Assembly (NCBI GenBank): GCA_021786555.1
Contig: JAJYNB010000378.1
Coordinates: 1-9,393, forward strand
From: Bacillota bacterium
Lineage (GTDB): Bacteria; Bacillota; Desulfitobacteriia; Desulfitobacteriales; JAJXUE01
Reading direction: 5' to 3'
DNA: 9,393 nt
The notes beneath the pieces are model-generated. The model did no database searches and had not been told where the DNA came from. It saw only the letters and a list, made by a program, of their open reading frames with translations. This document shows, one piece after another, positions 6,476 through 9,393 of this stretch. The position numbers and the translations under genes were made by a program. Each line of letters opens with the position of its first letter. Position 1 is the stretch's first letter.

Positions 6476-7971
6476 CCAGAAGCATTAAGCGGGCGGTTCT
6501 TGGCCTTACCCTATGTTTTGGCATCTTAAGCCTGGGACTGGTATACTGGCAGTTGGTCAAAGCGGATGAACTGCTGGCTAAACCAGGTAATCTTCGCTCA
6601 GTCTACGAGGAACAGAAGATCTGGCGTGGAGGAATTTTCGACCGGAACGGCGAAATATTGGCTAAAAGTTATACGTCCGAGGAGGCGGGAAAAGTTTTGG
6701 GCCGCAAAATCGGGCCCACAATCCGCCCTCCCGGCGACCAGTATCCGGCTCAGATTCGCCTATATCCCAAGGGGGACTTGTTTACCCATGTGGTGGGGAC
6801 CTATTCCCTTATCTATGGCAGGAGCGGCCTGGAGGATGCTTTGAACAGACTTCTGCTGGGGCTGGGACCAGGGGAGAGCATCCAGTCCCTTTCCCAGCAG
6901 TTAGTCGATACACCGCGCCGGGGCAATGACGTGGTGCTGACCCTGGACTCCAAGATTCAGGCGGCTGCAGTCTCGGCTTTCACAGGGAAAAGCGGCGCAG
7001 CCGTGGCTGTTGAGCCGAAAACCGGCAGAGTTCTGGCCATGGCCAGTTCACCAACCTTCGATCCGAATCAGCTCGACCGAAAATACCAGGAAATTAACGC
7101 TGCCGGCAACCAGATATTCTTGAACAAGGCTGTAAGTGTAACTTATACTCCCGGTTCTGTAATGAAGCTGGTGACCTCCGGCGGTTTGCTGCGGGCTGGA
7201 CTTGACGTGAATGCTGTCTATGAGGATACAGGCCGTGACCGGGTGGAGGCGAACGGTGAGAGCCGGGAGGTCGTAGACCTGGTTAAAGAAGGTATGGGTT
7301 CGTTAGACTTTTTCAGCGCCCTGGCCCGGTCGTCAAATACTTATTTTGCTACCCGGGCCGCCCTGGCGGGAGATAGTTCTTTTCTCGACGCCGCCCGCCG
7401 CTACGGGTTCGGACAGCAGATTCCCCTCTGGGAGCTCAACGCGAAGAATATCCGCAACAGTTCAATCCAAAAAGGCGGAGTTCCTGCCAAGCTCAAACTG
7501 GGAGAACTGATGGACAGTTCTTACGGACAAGCTGAGGTTCAGGTTACGCCCCTTCATATGGCAATGATCGGCGCCGCCATTGCCAACGGCGGCAGCATGA
7601 TGCGGCCGGCGCTGGTGGAAAAGGTTATCAATCCCAAGCAGGAAATAGTTTACCAGTTCAAGCCTGAAGTTTGGCAGACACCCCTTTCATCCGGTGAAGC
7701 CAAGCTAATCGGTGAAGGTATGATAGACGCTGTGGAATATGGCACAGCCCAAGGCTTAGCTATTGACGGTGTTCAGCTGGCGGCCAAGACCGGTACCGCC
7801 GAATTGGGTGACCCGGCCAAAGCCCCCCATGGTTGGTTCGTGGCCTATGCCCCTGCGGAAGACCCGGTGATTGCTGTCGCAGTCGTGGTAGAACACGGCA
7901 AAACCGGGGGAGGTTCGGCCGGCCCCATTGCCCGCGATATGATATTAGCAGCATTAAGTGAAAGAAGGTGA
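6472..7971 (+). CDS. pbpA: Class B penicillin-binding protein (PbpA/PBP2/FtsI-like transpeptidase)
   Basis: A 499-aa D,D-transpeptidase that cross-links peptidoglycan outside the membrane, anchored by one N-terminal helix (about residues 8-27). The pedestal region carries R-GGIFDRNGEILA near residue 53 and YGRSGLE near 120, usual for class B PBPs. The transpeptidase motifs are intact: S229-VMK-232 (nucleophile in YTPGSVMK), S287-S288-N289, and K439-TG-441 in AAKTGTAE. Length is close to actinobacterial PbpA (about 490 aa), and there are no PASTA repeats at its C-terminus. ATG 6472 overlaps the SEDS stop codon (ATGA), with a purine-rich SD (GGAAAGGGG, 6455-6463) 8 nt upstream. It is thus the expected partner of the SEDS protein. 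It is likely a beta-lactam target, by family. Confidence 0.96.
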   Translation: MTRSIKRAVLGLTLCFGILSLGLVYWQLVKADELLAKPGNLRSVYEEQKIWRGGIFDRNGEILAKSYTSEEAGKVLGRKIGPTIRPPGDQYPAQIRLYPKGDLFTHVVGTYSLIYGRSGLEDALNRLLLGLGPGESIQSLSQQLVDTPRRGNDVVLTLDSKIQAAAVSAFTGKSGAAVAVEPKTGRVLAMASSPTFDPNQLDRKYQEINAAGNQIFLNKAVSVTYTPGSVMKLVTSGGLLRAGLDVNAVYEDTGRDRVEANGESREVVDLVKEGMGSLDFFSALARSSNTYFATRAALAGDSSFLDAARRYGFGQQIPLWELNAKNIRNSSIQKGGVPAKLKLGELMDSSYGQAEVQVTPLHMAMIGAAIANGGSMMRPALVEKVINPKQEIVYQFKPEVWQTPLSSGEAKLIGEGMIDAVEYGTAQGLAIDGVQLAAKTGTAELGDPAKAPHGWFVAYAPAEDPVIAVAVVVEHGKTGGGSAGPIARDMILAALSERR

Positions 7972-7972
7972 T
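7965..7972 (+). promoter_or_regulatory. Shine-Dalgarno for the kinase gene, overlapping the PBP stop
   Basis: AAGGTGAT includes the TGA stop of the PBP gene (7969-7971) and ends 5 nt before TTG 7978. The ATG at 7971 is in a different frame from the kinase, and no other in-frame start exists between the PBP stop and TTG 7978. Confidence 0.7.
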
Positions 7973-7977
7973 GGCCT

Positions 7978-9393
7978 TTGAACAAAACCTTTGGCAACGG
8001 CAGGTACCGGGTCATCGATAAATTGGGCGCGGGCGGTATGGCCGTGGTATACAAGGCGCAGGACACGGTCTTAAACCGCGTTGTCACTGTCAAGGTGCTG
8101 CGGGAACAATTTGCCAGCGATGAAGATTTTACAAGGCGTTTTCGCCGGGAAGCCCAGGCTGTGGCCAGCTTATCCCACCCCAATATTGTGTCCATTTACG
8201 ATGTGGGTATGGACCAGGAGCAGGAATACATCGTGATGGAGTTTGTGGACGGACCGAACCTTAAGGAATTTATCAAAGGACATGCCCCCCTGCCTGTAGA
8301 GCAGGCTTTGGATATCTCAAAACAAATCTGTGATGCCCTGGACCATGCTCACAAGCACCAGATAATCCACCGCGATATCAAGCCTCACAACATTCTGCTC
8401 GCTTCCGACGGGCGGGTCAAAGTTACGGACTTTGGCATCGCCCGGGCCGCTTCTTCAGCCACCGTAACCCATACTGGAACCATCGTGGGGTCTGTTCACT
8501 ATTTTTCACCGGAACAGGCCAGAGGTGAGGCCACCAATGAACAGTCGGACATCTATTCCCTTGGCATAATCTTGTACGAAATGGTTACGGGCGGCCTGCC
8601 CTTTGACGGTGAAAGCCCGATTTCGATTGCCCTCAAGCATATGACTGATGAACCCAAGCCTCCTTCTGTGCTGAACCCCGCGGTTCCGGCCAACCTGGAA
8701 CAAGTCATTTTGCGGGCCATCTCCAAGTACCCCGAAGACCGTTATGTTGACGCTAAACAATTCAAGCAAGACTTGCAGCGGGTTGCCCAGGGCATGAGTG
8801 CTCTGCCCTTCAAACCCGGCAAGCGGGTGGGGGAGGATCAGATGACCCAGGTGATGCGGCCGGTAAAGGCAGCTGGCTCGGCAGGGGCAGCCAAACCCAA
8901 GAGAAAGCTGAAAACAGCGGTTTGGATTACCGCAATTGTGATTCTGTTAGCCTTATTAGTGGGCGGTACCTATGCCTCCGTAAGGGCATGGATAAACCCA
9001 GGTGAGACGCAAATGCCTGATCTTTCCCACCTGACTGTGGATCAGGCGGCGCAAAAACTCAGGCTGGCCGGTCTGCACCTCAGTGCTGAGAATGTCACCT
9101 ACGAGACCACCAGCCAGGAGCCTGCAGGCCACATCTACCGCCAGTATCCGACTGCCGGTACCGTAATTAAGGTTGTCCGCACTGATTTGTCCGTCTGGGT
9201 CAGCCAGGGCCCGGCTACTGCGACCGTACCGGATTTGAGCGGGAATAAGATTGACAAGGATACGGCACTAAACATGCTCAGTCAGGCTGGGTTTACCACA
9301 AACCCTACAATTCAGTACGTCCCAAGCAATAATGTGGCTGCGGGCATTGTGGTGGGTCAAGACCCTGGACCTAACACCACCTACCCCAAAGGC
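7978..9393 (+). CDS. pknB: PASTA-domain Ser/Thr protein kinase PknB/PrkC (3' end missing)
   Basis: 472 residues are visible from TTG 7978, with no stop before the window end. Residues about 11-275 form a Hanks-type kinase: glycine loop GAGGMAVV, ATP-binding Lys39, H131-R-D133 with KPHN, D151-FG, and SPEQARG. The activation loop has T162, T164, T166 and T168; T164 and T166 align with the autophosphorylated Thr171/Thr173 of M. tuberculosis PknB, and the GSVHYFSPEQ form is typical of Firmicute PrkC. A basic juxtamembrane stretch leads to one transmembrane helix at about 313-335. Outside are one complete PASTA domain (about 346-410) and a second (from about 416) cut by the window end; PASTA domains bind muropeptides or lipid II. 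One small oddity is VTVK where VAVK/VAIK is usual. The gene follows the PBP stop by 6 nt. TTG is the only usable start ahead of the kinase fold. Confidence 0.96.
   Translation, partial: MNKTFGNGRYRVIDKLGAGGMAVVYKAQDTVLNRVVTVKVLREQFASDEDFTRRFRREAQAVASLSHPNIVSIYDVGMDQEQEYIVMEFVDGPNLKEFIKGHAPLPVEQALDISKQICDALDHAHKHQIIHRDIKPHNILLASDGRVKVTDFGIARAASSATVTHTGTIVGSVHYFSPEQARGEATNEQSDIYSLGIILYEMVTGGLPFDGESPISIALKHMTDEPKPPSVLNPAVPANLEQVILRAISKYPEDRYVDAKQFKQDLQRVAQGMSALPFKPGKRVGEDQMTQVMRPVKAAGSAGAAKPKRKLKTAVWITAIVILLALLVGGTYASVRAWINPGETQMPDLSHLTVDQAAQKLRLAGLHLSAENVTYETTSQEPAGHIYRQYPTAGTVIKVVRTDLSVWVSQGPATATVPDLSGNKIDKDTALNMLSQAGFTTNPTIQYVPSNNVAAGIVVGQDPGPNTTYPKG

Larger units (their letters stand above)
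2188..9393 (+). other. Probable operon rlmN-fhaA-fhaB-prpC-SEDS-pbpA-pknB
   Basis: All seven genes are on the plus strand with junctions of -23, +1, -11, +25, -4 and +6 nt. No terminator-like hairpin with T-run and no convincing promoter is visible between them. rsmB and the zinc peptidase gene may share the transcript, but the 226-nt repeat-filled gap leaves that open. Co-transcription is inferred from spacing only. Confidence 0.7.

Noticed and set aside
7971..7973. ATG overlapping the PBP stop as a start for the kinase
   Set aside because: It is out of frame with the kinase reading frame, whose only usable start is TTG 7978.

Overview
The window is a compact, almost entirely plus-strand stretch of a bacterial chromosome. 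It most likely comes from a moderately GC-rich Clostridia-class Firmicute of the Peptococcaceae/Desulfotomaculum/Pelotomaculum/Moorella type. The reasons are the strong Shine-Dalgarno (SD) sequences, the use of TTG and GTG starts, a YugP-type zinc peptidase, and the gene order rsmB-rlmN-fhaA-fhaB-PP2C-SEDS-PBP-PASTA kinase. The lineage is inferred from gene order and protein style; no search was run.

Layout: (1) 1-595, the 3' part of a membrane zinc metallopeptidase (YugP family), cut by the window start. (2) 576-1961, rsmB, a 16S rRNA m5C methyltransferase that overlaps the peptidase gene. (3) 1962-2187, the only sizeable non-coding gap (226 nt). It holds an inverted-repeat element of about 154 bp with five tandem copies of the heptamer TCAGGAG, two hairpins and a GGGGACGGTTCTTT core, and looks like a small REP/MITE-type insertion. 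(4) 2188-3276, rlmN, a radical-SAM methyltransferase for 23S rRNA and tRNA. (5) 3254-9393, a tightly packed set of six genes: fhaA (DUF3662 plus FHA domains), fhaB (membrane anchor plus FHA), a PP2C phosphatase, an FtsW/RodA-type SEDS protein, a class B penicillin-binding protein, and a PASTA Ser/Thr kinase truncated by the window end.

How the genes fit together: the kinase senses cell-wall material through its PASTA domains and phosphorylates proteins on Thr. FhaA and FhaB read phosphothreonine, the PP2C enzyme reverses the mark, and the SEDS/PBP pair is the peptidoglycan-building module the circuit would be expected to control. The arrangement closely parallels the actinobacterial fhaA-fhaB-pstP-rodA-pbpA-pknA-pknB locus, but with one kinase and two RNA methyltransferases upstream. 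Gaps and overlaps from rlmN onward run from a 23-nt overlap to a 25-nt gap with no visible terminator, so one long transcript is likely.

Most of the window is known biology. The two items most worth a second look are the SEDS protein, in which the normally essential catalytic Asp (the D of Q-P/K-D-L-G-T) is Ser216, and the repeat element between rsmB and rlmN.
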